Shown: positions 47,384 to 60,515 of the stretch, piece after piece
How the letters are laid out: each line of letters opens with the position of its first letter
How positions within the stretch are numbered: the first letter of the stretch is position 1
From: Acanthochromis polyacanthus
Lineage: Eukaryota > Chordata > Actinopteri > Pomacentridae
DNA: 64,000 nucleotides
Reading direction: 5' to 3'
NCBI RefSeq assembly: GCF_021347895.1
Contig: NC_067123.1
Span: forward strand, 2,930,149 to 2,994,148
Program-made: the position numbers and the translations under genes
The notes under the pieces: model-generated
Seen by the model: only the letters and a program-made list of their open reading frames with translations
Told to the model about the DNA's origin: nothing
Database searches by the model: none

Positions 47384-48987
47384 TAAATTTCAAACTGAAC
47401 TGCACATGATCAGTTCAAGGACCACTGGAAAGTTGATAATCAGATGAATTCTTTTAAGTGTTTTTACGTTTTCCAGCTCAGATCAATGGTGAAATACGGA
47501 AATATGTCTTTTACATCCACCAGTGTGTTTTAGGTTTAACTTTTTTAGGTACAATTAATAACTTCCTGAACATCTCTTTTAGGTTCTCATCCCAACAGCT
47601 TTTTTTTTAAAATGTAGCTTTATTTGTTTTCATGAAGTAGTAGTGAAGTGTGTTGATTAAATCAGATTTTCTTGTTCTTACAAAATGTCTGAAATCTTCT
47701 TTTTGTCCGTTCTTTGTCCCCTGCATTAAACTTTTCTGTTAAAGTGTGCAGAGACGTTTCTAACCCAGTGAACCAGATTCATTTCACCTGTCCTCTACAT
47801 CAGGTGTTCTTCTGATTAAACCTTCATCCTCTCGTTCATTCATTCATGGAGTCAGATTAAATCCCACCATGTTTGTGAATCTAAGCTTCCCGCTCAGAGT
47901 TTTTCTGAATGAATTTTCAGTTTGCAGATTATTTTCGGCTCAGATAATCTCAGTTATAATCCGACAGCAGACTCCAGCTGGTGACTGAAAATCGGCCAGA
48001 TTCTGTTGGAAATGTTGGGCTTTTATCTCCCAGAACAGAAACATAAAAGCTTTTTTTTCCTCATCATTCAGCTGCTGTTCAACAGAAATGTCATCACTTT
48101 GGTTGTTCCTGAGCTTCAGCATCGTTCACTTGGTCCTTTAATTGTGTTAATTTGCGACTTTTTTTTGAGCATTACAGGATTCCATGAATCACTGATATAT
48201 TTTCACATTTTTTAATTGTTCATTTTTACAAGAAGTCTACAATGAGGAAAAATGAGACAGTAAAAACGCTCTAGCAGCTCACAGGTGTAATTCTATATAT
48301 TCTATTAAAACTCCTCTGTAACAAGAGTGATGATATTATAGGTTTAATGGCTGTTTGTTTTTATATTTTAGTCCGATTTAGCTCCATATAAATGTGATGC
48401 TGCAGGAGTTTCCTCTCAAAGGTCAAATATCTGAGAGTCTGGCCAAGCTGTTTGGTGTCTGAAGGTCACAGATCTTTAAATAACTGCATGGAATGAAGGT
48501 AAACTGCATGAAAACTACCTTCCTCCACCTCTGCAGTGGAACCTTGTATAGAGAAGACGAACTATCTTTATCCTGTCCAGTATTTAACTCAGAAACCGGA
48601 TCCTGCTGCTGCTCACAGGTTTGGTTTCAGTTCTAAACGGGGAAGGTTGGAGTTGGAACATTATATAACTCTGTGATCACATATTAGCCTAATTCCTCTC
48701 ATATGACTGAACCAAGACCTGGCGGCTGACTACAGTAGATGGACTGAGGACAGGAATGCCCGTGGATGTAAAACTACATAACTCTGCCGTCACATGATCC
48801 AGACGGTCTGAGATCAGACTCCAGTTCCCGTGACTCAGCTGAGCCTCATGATCCGAAGGGTTAAAGGCGATTTAAGGCACAAGGAGCGCTCCTGTTTTAG
48901 TCCCAAAGTCTCCAGAAAAACTGTGGTCTTGAAGCTTCACCGGGTTTGAAGATTATCTGAGCGAGTCAGAGAGATCTGAGACATCTA
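47384..48987. other. No gene seen
   Basis: Ordinary intergenic sequence. No splice-framed open frame recognised. Confidence 0.4.
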
Positions 48988-49218
48988 CAGTGGTGGCCAA
49001 AACTTTAGACCAAAGTGCAAAACTGAATGTTATTGCATCAAACTATTCCATGCAATCTTGACATATTTACTGTGAATTACCCATTCAATGTCACATTTAT
49101 TAACACCACCATTGTTTAGACCACCTGGAATTTAGAAAACATTTTCTTTCTCTTTAGTTATGTGTAACAAAATTTCAATTGTGATGTTAATAAATGTCTA
49201 AAGTTTTGGCCACCACTG
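48988..49218. mobile_element. 231-bp Tc1/mariner-type MITE
   Basis: Inverted ends CAGTGGTGGCCAAAACTTTA (about 24 bp in all) with TA on both sides (48986-48987 and 49219-49220). Non-coding. Confidence 0.92.
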
Positions 49219-49479
49219 TACACTGGTCTACAGCACTAAATACGTTCATTTTACACAAAAAAGCCTGTAAAATGGTGAGATGTGTGCAACAAAATGACAT
49301 TCTATACAACTAAGCCTAACCTCAAGTTAGACCTTGAAGGATCACGTTTATTAAGGATCGTAAATAAATCTGCAGATCTTCCTCATTGTTGCTTCATAGT
49401 TCCTGATTCCTGCCAACTTTTCAAATATCAGCTCAAAAAATGAAGGAGAAGCTTGAAATAAAGTCGAGAACCAAAGTTT

Positions 49480-50110
49480 ACATCCACTTGTATATAATCG
49501 TAGTCCGAGGTTTCCAGTGACTCCTCGAACTTTACAATGAAGAAATCATTAAAACAATCATTTCGGTTCTTTAATAGATTTATTAAAGGTCTTCTAGAAA
49601 TATGACTAAATCTGCTGGATCATTAATATACCAACATAAATGTTAACATTTGGTTAAATGTGACCATTTCCTCCTCTGGTTTCAATCTTCTGGTTTATCT
49701 GTGACTCCTCTGGACTCTATACCTATAGGTATAGATGGTATACCATCAGGCATGGAGGTGGCGGTATCATTATACTGTCAATTTAACTGACACCAGTAAG
49801 ACTTGTTCCTTCATCAGTCCTCAGGTTCTTGATGGGTCTAAGTCAGGACTTTGGGGAGACCAGTCTAGAACCTTCATTCCATTCTGATGGAACCATTTCT
49901 TTACCACGTCTGATGTGTGTTTGGACTCATTGTCTCGTTGAAACATCCAACTTTGTCTAAGATCAACCTTCTGCTGACGGTTTTAGGTTTTCCTGAAGAA
50001 CGTGGAGGTGATCCTCCTTCATTATCCCATTTACTTTGTGTAAAGCTCCAGTTCCACGGAGCATGATACTGACACCTCCATGCTTGATGGTAGGTTTGGT
50101 GTTCTTGGGG
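49480..50110 (-). mobile_element. Tc1-like relic
   Basis: Opens with AAGTTTACATCCACTTG, like Sleeping Beauty-type ends, and continues with decayed transposase text (GACTCATTGTCTCGTTGAAA near 49924, and the CCTCCATGCTTGATGGTAGG signature near 50075). Many stops. Confidence 0.7.
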
Positions 50111-50139
50111 GTTAAAAAAGACCCATGCAAGACGGTCTG

Positions 50140-50345
50140 AAACCAGTCCTAAATGCAAAATTGTTACTAAAAGATGCAAAATCACAACTGAGTGACACAA
50201 AACCACCACAAAAAGATGCAAAATCATCACAAAAACAAAGATCACGACAAAAAGGTGTGAAATTTAGACAAAGAGCTGCAAAATCACCACAAAAAGACGC
50301 AAAAGTCACAAAAAAAACACAATATTACTCCAAAAACAATTAAAA
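50140..50345 (-). repeat. TTTTTGTC-type minisatellite, reverse orientation
   Basis: Units such as ACAAAAAGATGCAAAATCAC, the complement of the arrays at 8.0, 31.7, 36.1 and 42.1 kb. Confidence 0.85.
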
Positions 50346-51179
50346 TTAAGACAAAAAGTCACAAAATCACCATCGAAAGTAACAAAGCTACCATAAAAGA
50401 ACTTTGAGCATCACTATTATGGGATATGTCATAGTTTCCCTTGAAGTCCATAGAAGTGGGCCCAGATATATCACTTTTTAATGGACTTTTCCATATTTTC
50501 TGAGCCTCAGAGATGATGAAAGAAGAAACCAGGATCATCTATAGACATGAAGCCAAAAACAAGTGAACCGAATCGTAGACGGTGGAACAACATAATCCTT
50601 AATCGATTTCATCTAAACATCAAAGGTTTATTTAGCAGATTAGATCTTCCTGGTATAGTGTGCCGACTTCCAGGTTTGAATAATCACTATGATAAAGCAT
50701 TTGTAAGTTTTCTAAACCTACAAAGCTGATCTTTGTATGTCGTTGTTGCATGTCTTGTGTTGTATAATCAGGTGAACAATTAAGAGTTTGTTTTAACATC
50801 ATGTTTCCTCATAGAAGGAAATGTTTCTCCACCAGGAAATGATCCTCAGAAGACGAGCCGCTCTTTGAACTTCAGAGTTGAGTTTGGAATGCAGTGTGCT
50901 GCTGATGCTGATAAAACTCCTTTATTGATCTTTGAGGTGCCAGTTAATTAGTCCAGTAAAGTGTTGGCTCTCAGCAGACGTTCCCCATGTTGACACTCTA
51001 AAGTATTTCTGAGTCCAGACGCTGGAATTTCGCAGCGTTAGAAGGTAGAAGTGCAGCTATGTTTGGAGTCTCCTTGGATGTAGGTCGGTTACATGAACCA
51101 TCAGCTCATCTTCCTGGTTTACATAAACACAGCTGAGGTCTCAGAGAGCATGATTTGTAGAGACTCTTCAGATCTTAAT
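50346..51179. other. No gene seen
   Basis: Intergenic sequence without recognised features. Confidence 0.4.
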
Positions 51180-51895
51180 GGGTTAAAGTTGCTCAAGAGA
51201 AAATTGTTCTATGTTATTTAAAATTGCTCTACATTAGTATAAGTTGCTCTATAATAGCTAAAATTGCTTTATTCATTAAAGTTCCTCTCAATGAGTTAAA
51301 GTTGCTCTGTATTAGTTAAAGTTGCTCTTATTGAGTTGAAGTTGCTTTATATTAGTCGAAGTTGCTCTATATTAAAGTTACTCTAAATTAGTTAAAGTTG
51401 TGCTAAAATGAGTTAAAGTTGCTCTATATTAGTTAAAGTTACTCTAAAATGAGTTAAAGTTGCTCTATATTAGTTAAAGTTGCTCTAAAATGAGTTAAAG
51501 TTGCTCTATATTAGTTAAAGTTGCTCTGTATTAGTTTAAGTTGCTCTATAATAGCTAATGTTGCTCTATATTAGTTAAAGTTGCTCTGTATTAGTTTAAG
51601 TTGCTCTATAATAGCTAATGTTGCTCTATATTAGTTAAAGTTGCTCTAAAATGAGTTAAAGTTGCTCTATATTAGTTTAAATTGCTCTGAAATGAATTAA
51701 AGTTGCTCTGTATTAGTTAAAGTTGCTCTTATTGAGTTAAAGTTGCTCTATATTAAAGTTACTCTATATTATTTAAAGTTGCTCTATATTAGTTAAAGTT
51801 GCTCTATCATAGCTAAGGTTTCTCTATATTTGTTAATGTTGCTCTACATTCGTTAAAGTTGCTCTAAATGAGTTAAAGTTGACCTACACTGAATC
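51180..51895 (+). repeat. 20-21-bp minisatellite AGTTAAAGTTGCTCTATATT
   Basis: About 35 imperfect units, with alternates ending AAAATG and ATAATAG. The reverse-complement word appears inside the MITEs at 53.7 kb and in the 1.8-kb spacers. Confidence 0.93.
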
Positions 51896-52641
51896 AGTGC
51901 TAATTTTACATGTAGGATGAAGGATCACATTATATCTGTAAGCCGCCATAAGCTGCTTTTTTAAGTGCCTTACTCTTCACTTTCTCTCTGCAGTATGATT
52001 AGTCAGCGTCTAATGAGCCTAATGAATAATACCGTGACCTTCAGTCCTGCTCCGTGTGAACACTTTGTTCTGAATCTACGACGCTGACATCTGATATCTG
52101 CTCTTTGGCCGTCCACCTCCAGCTGGAAGAAGATTACGTTGGAGTCATTCATTCAGCTCAGGTCAGGCTGCAGATAAACTTAGACCAGCGTATGTTCCAG
52201 AGGATTAGTGTGCCGTGATCCTACTGTGATCCTGCCGTGACTTACTCTCACTTGTAAAACACACCAATGACACAGCATGTAATCTACACAAGTGCTTTTA
52301 ATGTATGCCTGAGGACGTGTTCAGGACTTTCTCCCACATGTTCGGTTTTGTCTGTGAAAGCCGGCAGGGCGAGGCCATGATTGATGCTGCGTCAAAGCGA
52401 TGCTATTTATAAAGACAGCAGGAGTTAATTTAGGCTCGACTCTTTTAGAAACCCCAACACGGCAGCATCCCGACGTCACACATGAAGACTTTGTTTAGAG
52501 TCTTGACAGCAGCATTGTCCCAGCGTTATGCAAAGATGTGCTTTTGCGTCACGACCAGGAGGCAAATTAGAAGCACATCACTGAACCGTCCTGGCCTCAA
52601 CAGAAACCAGTTTGACTTAAAACAAACCCAGAGAGTTCAGA
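51896..52641. other. No gene seen
   Basis: No supported exon. A plus frame from 52482 runs into the MITE. Confidence 0.4.
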
Positions 52642-52645
52642 TTAA

Positions 52646-53199
52646 CCCTCCTGTTACCTTCACATTTACTACCATTTACTTTCTTCGTTGGATGAAAGAA
52701 TATGTGTCACCGTCAGCTATGAAATTTGGTAAAAATATGTTACTTGTCAAGACGCAAGAAATTTGTAATTGACACTCATGCCCAAAACACAACAGGAAGT
52801 CGACCATTTTGAATGATGTGCCACATGTTGGATGGTTTTTGGACATTTTCAATAGCAATAAACTGGGAATTTCAACGTCCTTAAAAGTGCTGTCTAACTA
52901 GCCTGTATGTGCACAATATACGACACAATATGTACAATTTTTGACAGTTTTTTGTTTTTGTTACAGTCAGCGTGTAAATAAATAGATTTTATACATCAAA
53001 TTGACCCCAAAGAACTCTGATGTGTCTGATGTGTACAGGACATTGAAAATCTGCCTGCACATTACTTTTACATTTACCCAGCTGTCCCTATTAAACAAGG
53101 AAAAGTCATCAAACATGAAGAAAAATAAGAAGTCAATCATTTATTTAGAAATGTCAAACACTGAAAAAGGTCAGATTGACCCCAAAGCTAACAGGAGGG
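52646..53199. mobile_element. piggyBac-type MITE (554 bp)
   Basis: TTAA (52642-52645) then CCCTCCTGTTACCTTCA. The right end reads AGCTAACAGGAGGG followed by TTCA, a one-base-changed TTAA. An internal copy of ATTGACCCCAAAG occurs near both 53000 and 53176. Non-coding. Confidence 0.85.
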
Positions 53200-53203
53200 T
53201 TCA

Positions 53204-53666
53204 CATCACCAGCAGATGCATCGATATTTTCTCATAAAAAGTGTCACATGCACTGCAGTGACCCACTTCCACCTGTGTCCATAAAACAAGAGCAGAAGAA
53301 GCTGCTCTCCGTGGGGAAGATCACCGAGTGGAAAATTCCTCCTTCAGAGGTCAAACAAACAGCGAGACGCCTTTACAAACCTGGCATTGTTTGGAAGAAT
53401 AGGGCTCTGATCTGAGGAATCCCTCGGCCTTTTGGGAAACAGAGGGAGTCATAAAAGTATTTCTCGGCACAAAAACATTCCTCTGAGTGAGAAAAAACAG
53501 AACAAAGAGTCGGAACGATCAATAAGAAAGAACTTTTCTGTCAATGTTTCTGTAAATATTTAACATTCAGCCGTATGATAATGTTTGCAGTACAGAGCTG
53601 TGATTAATCTTTTAGCCTCTTGTCGCAACACAGCCTTATTTCTCTGCAGTCTTGACCTTCTAACTA
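53204..53666. other. No gene seen
   Basis: Short frames only. Confidence 0.4.
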
Positions 53667-54137
53667 CACTACTGTTCAAAAGTTTAGGGTCACTTAGAAA
53701 GGTCTTTATTTTTGAGAGAATATAGAGCAACTTTAAATAATATAGAGCAATTTTAACTAATTTAGAGCAACTTTAATTCATATAAGCTACCATTCAAAAG
53801 TTGGGGGTCACTTAGAAATGTCCTTAATTCTGAAAGAAAATAATTTTTGTTCAATGAAGATTAAATGAATGATAAATCCAGTGTAGACATTATTATTGTG
53901 GTAAATGACTATTCTAGCAGGAAACGGCTGATTTTTTAATGGAATGTCTCCATAGGGGTACAGAGGAACATTTCCAGCAACCATCACTCCTGTGTTCTAA
54001 TGCTACATTGTGTTAGCTAATGGTGCTGAAAGGCTCATTGATGGTTAGAAAAGTTTTGTCAGAACATGAATAAAAGTGGGAGTTTTCATGGAGAACATGG
54101 AATTGTCTGGATGACCCCAAACTTTTGGATGGTAGTG
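53667..54137 (+). mobile_element. Tc1/mariner-type MITE with embedded minisatellite
   Basis: Ends CACTACTGTTCAAAAGTTTA and, at the right, AACTTTTGGATGGTAGTG, with TA at 53665-53666. A block of AATATAGAGCAACTTTAA repeats (53718-53782) sits inside, after which the element's 5' end is repeated (53787 on). The same composite is found in each 1.8-kb spacer. Confidence 0.8.
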
Positions 54138-54249
54138 AAAATCTCCAAGTGACCCTCCTGGTAAACTCCACCTCATTCAGTAAAAAATAAGCTGAAGGTC
54201 TTTCCTGGACCTCTGATCTCTGTACTTCAGCCGACATGCAGTGAGTTGC

Positions 54250-54822
54250 TAGCCTAGCCGCGCTAGACCCAGCTCTTAAGACACAAGGGTCTTGGAATGC
54301 TCGACAGGGAGGGAGGCGGGCTAAAAGGTTGTCTTTCAAATCACTCTGCAGCAATTGGGTAGGTATACAACCAATCAGCGCAACGAATAGGCTGACGTAG
54401 TTCCGAGAGCACCAGCGGATTGTGGCTAAGTCCCATTAGCTTCCCAACCAGCGGAGCCAACTGGTATATTAAGGATTTGCCATATCCCGTCGGCATAAGT
54501 CCAAATACGTCTTTCTTCTCAATGAAACACTTCAGTGCCGTCCTTTGTTTATCTTTCAAGTTGAACTTTAGCTTCAAATCTTTAAGGGCTGTGGCCAAAG
54601 CCGAGTCCAAAGATAACTGTTTATTGTGCGCCTGTTGTTTCTGTCAGAATCGTCGCGCCTCTGTCGTCACTTAGTTACGCCCGCCTTCTGACTCTACACT
54701 TCATGGTGATTGGTCCGGCCAGTTTTAGGAGAATCCAACCTCAAGCTTTATGGAGGGTAACTAGACCCACCCTGGCAGAGAATTAAATTCGTTGCCGTGG
54801 GTTGTCTAGCACGGCTAAGTTA
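54250..54822 (-). mobile_element. 573-bp helicase-fragment transposon, copy B
   Basis: Same length and content as copy A, flanked by a perfect 9-bp duplication GTGAGTTGC (54241-54249 and 54823-54831). The right terminal repeat has a few changes (ACGGCTAAGTTA). Confidence 0.92.
54341..54610 (-). pseudogene. RecQ-like helicase fragment in copy B
   Basis: Same frame as copy A: FNLKDKQRTALKCFIEKKDV, then FGLMPTGYGKSLIYQLAPLV and a short unrelated tail. The frame has stayed open with few amino-acid changes, in keeping with a young copy. No ATG and no further helicase motifs. Confidence 0.78.
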
Positions 54823-54989
54823 GTGAGTTGCTGTAACTGCTTCGCAAACAAACTATAAACTATAAATCTGATACTTTCTACCTTGACCATTCACGTTTTA
54901 TGGACGAAAAGAATCACCTGGTTGTAAACAAGAACTTTCAGTGTCCATAAAAAGTTCCGGCCCTTTAACTGCTTTACAACAATGAATCA

Positions 54990-55300
54990 GGTCACTTTAA
55001 TTCAGAAGAGTCATAGGTGTCTTGGTGGCCTCCATCTAGTCTCTCAGGTCTTGAGGACGTCCTGTTCTAGTCAGATTTATTCATGTTCCATCTTCCTTCC
55101 ATTTCTTAATGATGGATTTAACTGGACTCAGAGATCTTCAGGAACTTGGAAATGTTCTTGTATCGTCCTGACTGATGCTTTTCAGCAACCTTTCCTCAGA
55201 GTTCCGTGGTTCTTTAGCCTTCCTGGTGTAGTTGTACCCAGGAGTGTTGATCCACCAGAGACTGGACCTTCCAGATCCAGGAGTCTTTAGCACTGACCTC
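54990..55300 (-). mobile_element. Old Tc1-like relic
   Basis: Aligns by eye with 40050-40320 (shared CTTGAGGACGTCCTG, CATGTTCCATCTTCCTTCCA, GGACTCAGAGATCTTCAGGA). Confidence 0.8.
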
Positions 55301-57155
55301 AGATCATCTTTGTTTCTTTATCTGTTGACTTCTAGAACCAACTGGCTGCAGCTGAGTTCAACTAGTTGAATCACTTTAAAGGCTGTAGATACTTTTCCAA
55401 TCACTTATTTTAATTCTTTATTTAAATAATTGACATTATTTTGCATTAATCTGCGTCCACTTGAAAAGTTGTATTTTAATAAAAATGATCAATCTAAATA
55501 CTTGAGGATTGTTACATAAGCCAGTAAACTTAGATCTCTATCAGTAATAAGCATCTATAAAAACAATGTTTCGTAATGAACCAAGGCAGATAAACAAGTG
55601 TCTCTCGAGCCACTGTGGGCAAATTACATCATCAAGGTACAGCCTGATCACATGATGCTTCAGTGTAGAGTTGCAGTCGTCCAATCATCGACTGTAATCT
55701 GATGCTGAACTTCAACAAAAGCAGCATTGTACAAGTCTGAGAGGGGATTCCCTTACGAGCATAAATACTGTTTAACGAACAGTCAACCACACAGACCAAA
55801 ATCAAACAGAGGAAACCTGCTCTGCAGTTTTAATGAATTAGGGCCCTTCAGGTGTTGCGTTTCAGGTGTTCATGATGTAACAACAAAGCAGCAGCTATAC
55901 TGAGTCTACGACTGGAACTCCACATAACTTATTCATAATAAAATGAGCAAGTTTTTTTCTTATTTCCATTGGGTTTCAAATCATGTTTGAAATGATCACT
56001 TTTAATGTATTTTTATTAGAGTGTGATGTACAGTTCTGCATGAAAAATCTGCTAAATTAAGAGTTTAAAACTGTAATATTTCACCAAAATCCCTTCATTC
56101 TCCACATCTAACTTTAAAATTTGGTATAAATTGTTTGCATCCAATTCTGTAAAAGCTAAGAGTGGAGACCAGCTGTGCCCAACACTTGACAAAAACAAAA
56201 AATCAGAGCGTTTTCAGCTGATTTGCAGGCAGTGTTACAGAGCCCATAGCATGATGGTGCCACCACCGTGATTAACTGTAGATACGATATAATAATCCAA
56301 GTAGAACAGAGTTTAAAGACATGATGAGAAATAACAGTGAAATTACATTTTTTAAAAATTATTCTATTATTATTATTATTATTATCATATTGTTGTTCAA
56401 ACAAGTGTGGAATATAATTAAAGATGCAAGTAGTATGTAGATTCACTATTTCTATTGATAGAGTTGGTAACACCTCTGGGCACAGAAAAATTTGCACACG
56501 TAGATTTCTTTTTTTGTTTGTTTGTTTGTTTTTATTTTCCTAAAATCTATTAACAAAGAAATTCAAATTAAAAAATTCTGCTCTCTGACTGGCATAAGAT
56601 ATTTCTGAGTTCTCTCTCCTTCTAGTCATGGTTGTTCTGGTTCCACAGTGGAAAAAAACGTCACAGAAGCAAAAGTGCCTGTTTGGTTTCTGGAAGGATG
56701 AAGGACTCTAACTCTCTCTGTGACTGTCCATGGTAATAATTGTGACTTACTGCTCACAGTGAAGCAGAACTGATGGATGTTTGTTGGAGCAACACTTGCA
56801 GAATAATCAGTCGTACATTAATAAGGCCACCCGACACTCAGTGGCACTCAGAGCTGGAAATCATGTCAGAGCTTTTGGCCGATGACATTGTACAGCACAG
56901 GGATGATTCAATTACCGGCTGGAGCTGTTACATAAGAAGGAAGACAAGGAGTCGCTTCTTCTGCAGCCTTCACTTAGCGTAAATTAAACACAAACTGGCG
57001 ACCCGTCTTGTCTTTGAGCCTCAGCATCTGGACTCTGTCAAGTAGGGACCATCTGGACCACGAACTTAGAAGCATCCAACGTCATGAAATAAACTGTAGA
57101 TTACACAATCTGCATGAATAATAAAAACGTCTTCTGAAATTTCTGCAATGGATCT
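55301..57155. other. No supported gene
   Basis: A Tc1-like scrap lies near 56250-56275 (ATGATGGTGCCACCACCGTG) and a (TTTG)n microsatellite at 56510-56530. The stretch 56840-56950 looks less repetitive and could be a conserved element, but nothing identifies it. Confidence 0.4.
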
Positions 57156-58110
57156 GCGGTGAACCGTCCTTAACCTTGAACTTAATTCTAGAAATGTATT
57201 CCTAACTTCTAACCCTAGAACTAGTCCTTAATTCTAACCTTTTTTTATTTTATTTTATTTAACCTTTATTTAACCAGGTAAAAGATCCATTGAGATCGAG
57301 ACCTCTTTCACAAGGGTGACCTGGCCAAGAGAGGCAGAAGCAAACCTAACCCTTAACCTTACTTCTAAAACAAAACCTTAACCTGAACCCTGACATCAAC
57401 CATATTATCTACCCTACCCCTAGATCTAATCCTAACCCTAACTCTAATCTTAACCCCAAAATCTAACCCAAACTCTAACCCTAAAATATACCTCAGAGGG
57501 AAATAACTAATTTATAAACAAAACTTATCTTAATACTTGAACAGACCTAAATGATAACAATAACTTATCCCTAAACAACCTATCAATCTCTGGATCCAAA
57601 CCCTTACCCTGGAACACCCTACTGACGTACTTTAGCAATAATTAATGTAATAACTTTACCTCCATAAATGAGACTTAACCCCCACACCAGAATAAATGCT
57701 TCCCTTTTTCAAAAAAAAGTCTGAACACCTATTTGGGTTAAAATAACAAGACAGATATATGTTAGAATGAGACCAGAGAGTGTTGACAATGACCAGCGGC
57801 CCAAGCATTGCCCTTGACTCCGTACTTAAACTACCCTGCTTGGATGGAGGGAGTCATGGAGATAGAATTTCACAAACCTAACCCGAGGTCTACCTAATCC
57901 TAACCTTAACCCTGCCTCTACCTAGCTCAAACCTTAACCCTGCCAAACCTACCTCTATCTAACCCTATCCTTAACCCTACCTAACCCTACCTCTATCTAA
58001 CCCTATTCTTAACTCTACCTAACCCCATCCATATTCCTACCTCTACCTAAATCTAACCTTAACCCTACGTAGCCCTGTCTAACTCTACCTCTACCTAACC
58101 CGACAGTCAG
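57156..58110 (+). repeat. Degenerate CCTAAC-rich interstitial repeat
   Basis: Two blocks (57180-57490 and 57885-58105) of variable ACCCTAACC, CTTAACC and CTACCTCTACC words. Telomere-like but irregular, so an interstitial minisatellite and not a chromosome end. Confidence 0.75.
57240..57345 (+). repeat. Dispersed repeat TTAACCTTTATTTAA, copy 2
   Basis: TTTAACCTTTATTTAACCAG, CCATTGAGATCGAGACCTC and GGTGACCTGGCCAAGAGAGG in the order common to this fish repeat. It interrupts the CCTAAC block. Confidence 0.75.
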
Positions 58111-58329
58111 AGCACTGAAACTGACCTCAACACTTCAGGAAGAGTAAATCAGCATGACGATACTGTAATTTGTGTGGTTTAACACAGAAATCACTTATAT
58201 ATAATAATTCTAACCATAAAATATTAGTCTCAAAATTATCTGTAACATTTAAATTACATGTGTAATATTTATCTTTCCAGTACTACTCGTAACCTTTCTA
58301 TTCTAGTCTTATTTGAGCTTGTTTGTTTT

Positions 58330-58445
58330 TAGTAATGTATTGTACATTTATCTGACTGCATGACATTGCACTTATTCTTATGTTATGTAATATGTTTTTA
58401 TCTGATTCATAAGAACTTCCTTCAGGATAAATAAAGTTCTTATCT
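58330..58445 (+). mobile_element. Possible LINE 3' tail
   Basis: Ends AAGAACTTCCTTCAGGATAA and ATAAAGTTCTTATC, like the 3' ends of fish L2-type LINEs. Confidence 0.45.
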
Positions 58446-59679
58446 TTCAACTGTTATAAGTGGTTAAAAGGTAAAAGTCAGAAGTACATGGAGTAGCTGT
58501 GCATTGGAAAAGGATCCCTGGATTTTTGTCCCCACTGGATTCACAGTCGTGTAGAGAGATGTAGAATTTCTTGTCTTTAAAAGAATTTGGTAAAATAACA
58601 ACAAAATTTGAGAAAGTATAACTTTAAGTTCTGTTTTGTTTAATTTTTCACATAGAACTACAAGTTGCACGTGGTTACTTCAATAACGGCTGAAAAGTTG
58701 AAAAGCCGACTAAAGCCCTAAAAAACACAATAAAAGAAATCCAAATCCACTGACGACTTTTGGGATTTGGAGCGTTATGATGATCTTACTTGATGTTCTT
58801 CTTCATCCTTTATGAATCTACTTTAGTTCTGGTGAATGGAAAGATGCCATCATGGACTTTTTTTTTTTTGCTGTTTTCTAATATTTTCTAGAGAAATTTA
58901 GCCACAGATGACAATAATTTTGGAAATTAGAGCTGAAACTATCATTTTCTTGATGAATTATTCAGTAAATCAAACAAAGCTTTATTTGTTTGGTTTGTAA
59001 AATGACAGAAAATGGTGAAAAAAGTCAAACGGAGCTGCAGATGCCACATCTTGTTTAGCTAAAGTGACAAACAGAAAGTTGGGGTTGATGGACGGGTCAA
59101 CCAAACACCAGACAGCACAAATACAGTGCGTTTATTATAAAATACTTTGTGTGTAGTTCTGAAACTGTCATCACTGACAGAAAGCAGAGCCACAGTTAGG
59201 ATTTTAGACATAGTGAGATCAGAAGTAAATGCATTATTTTTTTATCACTGCACAAAGCCTTTTAGTGTTCTGGCTGATCTGCTTAGAGAAATGACGTTGG
59301 ACAGGCCAGCAGCGTCTGTCCGTCTGTCTGTACAGACTCCAGCAACAAATAAATCACAGCCATGAATAAGTGTCAAACATTTTTGACACGTTCAGAAGCT
59401 AAAGAATTTATTAAGGTTTAAATCCTTCACCCCACAGTGAGCTCCACTTGGTTCTGGTCCATCACTGTTATGAATCTGTGACGGAGGATTTGAAAGAGCT
59501 AAATGCTAAACTGACATCCATCAGAAGTGAATTCACCTCCTGTCAGGGAAACAACTGAAGCTGATGGAGCTCCAGCAAGAGGCCGAATCCATCAGTTTTC
59601 TGACCTTTAACTTGGCGGCGATGTGGTCTGGAGGGAAAATTCAACCCTGATTAAATTAAAATTAGACGGTAAAACAGCT
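58446..59679. other. No supported gene
   Basis: Frames under 75 codons without recognised domains. Confidence 0.4.
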
Positions 59680-60036
59680 TACCAGACGAGTAGCAAAAAG
59701 TAACGGACTGAAACAGTTAGCGAAAAGTAAAAAATATTAACAGCTAAAAGTGTTATGAGTTAACTAAAAGGGATAAAGAAATTAGCAATGAATAGTAAAC
59801 TAAAAGTAGTAACCATTAAATAGTTAGCTAAAAGTAATAAAGAGCTAGCTAATATAAGGTTAGCTATAAATAGCACATTTTAAGCAAATAGGGATGAATA
59901 TTAATGCTAAGATCAATGAATAATTAGGTAAAAATACAAAATGATTAAATAAAATCAGTAAATAGTAGGGGTGTAACGAAATGGTCAGCTCACGAAACGA
60001 TACGAAATACAAAACAGGGCTCACGATACGAAATAC

Positions 60037-60234
60037 TCACGATATGAAATAAAGATTAAAGAAAATCCCCAACAGTAGGAACTTATGCAAAAATCTAATT
60101 TTCATCATGGTAGTTGAACTCGCTGCAGTATACGGCGAACTGTAGCGGCATATTTTGCACACGGTTTTTGTTTTATTCGCAATCTTCTCACTGTTCTCTC
60201 GTCGTTTACACAGGAAGCTAAAATAGGTCCACAC
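60037..60234 (-). pseudogene. BED-type zinc finger relic of a hAT transposase
   Basis: The frame opens MWTYFSFLCKRRENSEKIAN, then KTVCKICRYSSPYTA with ST and FLHK following. This matches the BED finger layout W-x-Y-F, C-x2-C, then a His pair, of which only one His is clear. In hAT transposases this finger binds the element's ends. The rest of the transposase is absent, so it is a leftover of the autonomous parent. Confidence 0.65.
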
Positions 60235-60515
60235 AACCGATTTATTTGACGAAGGAGCGTCAGCTAATTCCTCAACCTCGTCTTCCTTTTGAAGCGAGTG
60301 TTTTGCTACGGTAGGCGAGGAGGGTCAAAAATCATCAGTCTCAGTGGTGCGCGGCACCCCTTCGTGTTTTTTATTTTGTGCTTTTATGTCGTGCGTCTTT
60401 CAATTTTAGTTCGTCATTTTTTATTTCGCGAAATTTCATGGCACGAAATTTCATGGCACGAAATTTCAATGGTCAACTCAGGAAACAATACAAAATACAA
60501 AACAGGGCTCACGAT

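Noticed and set aside
57156..58110. A true telomere
   Set aside because: Units are irregular, interrupted by an interspersed repeat and followed by more unique DNA.
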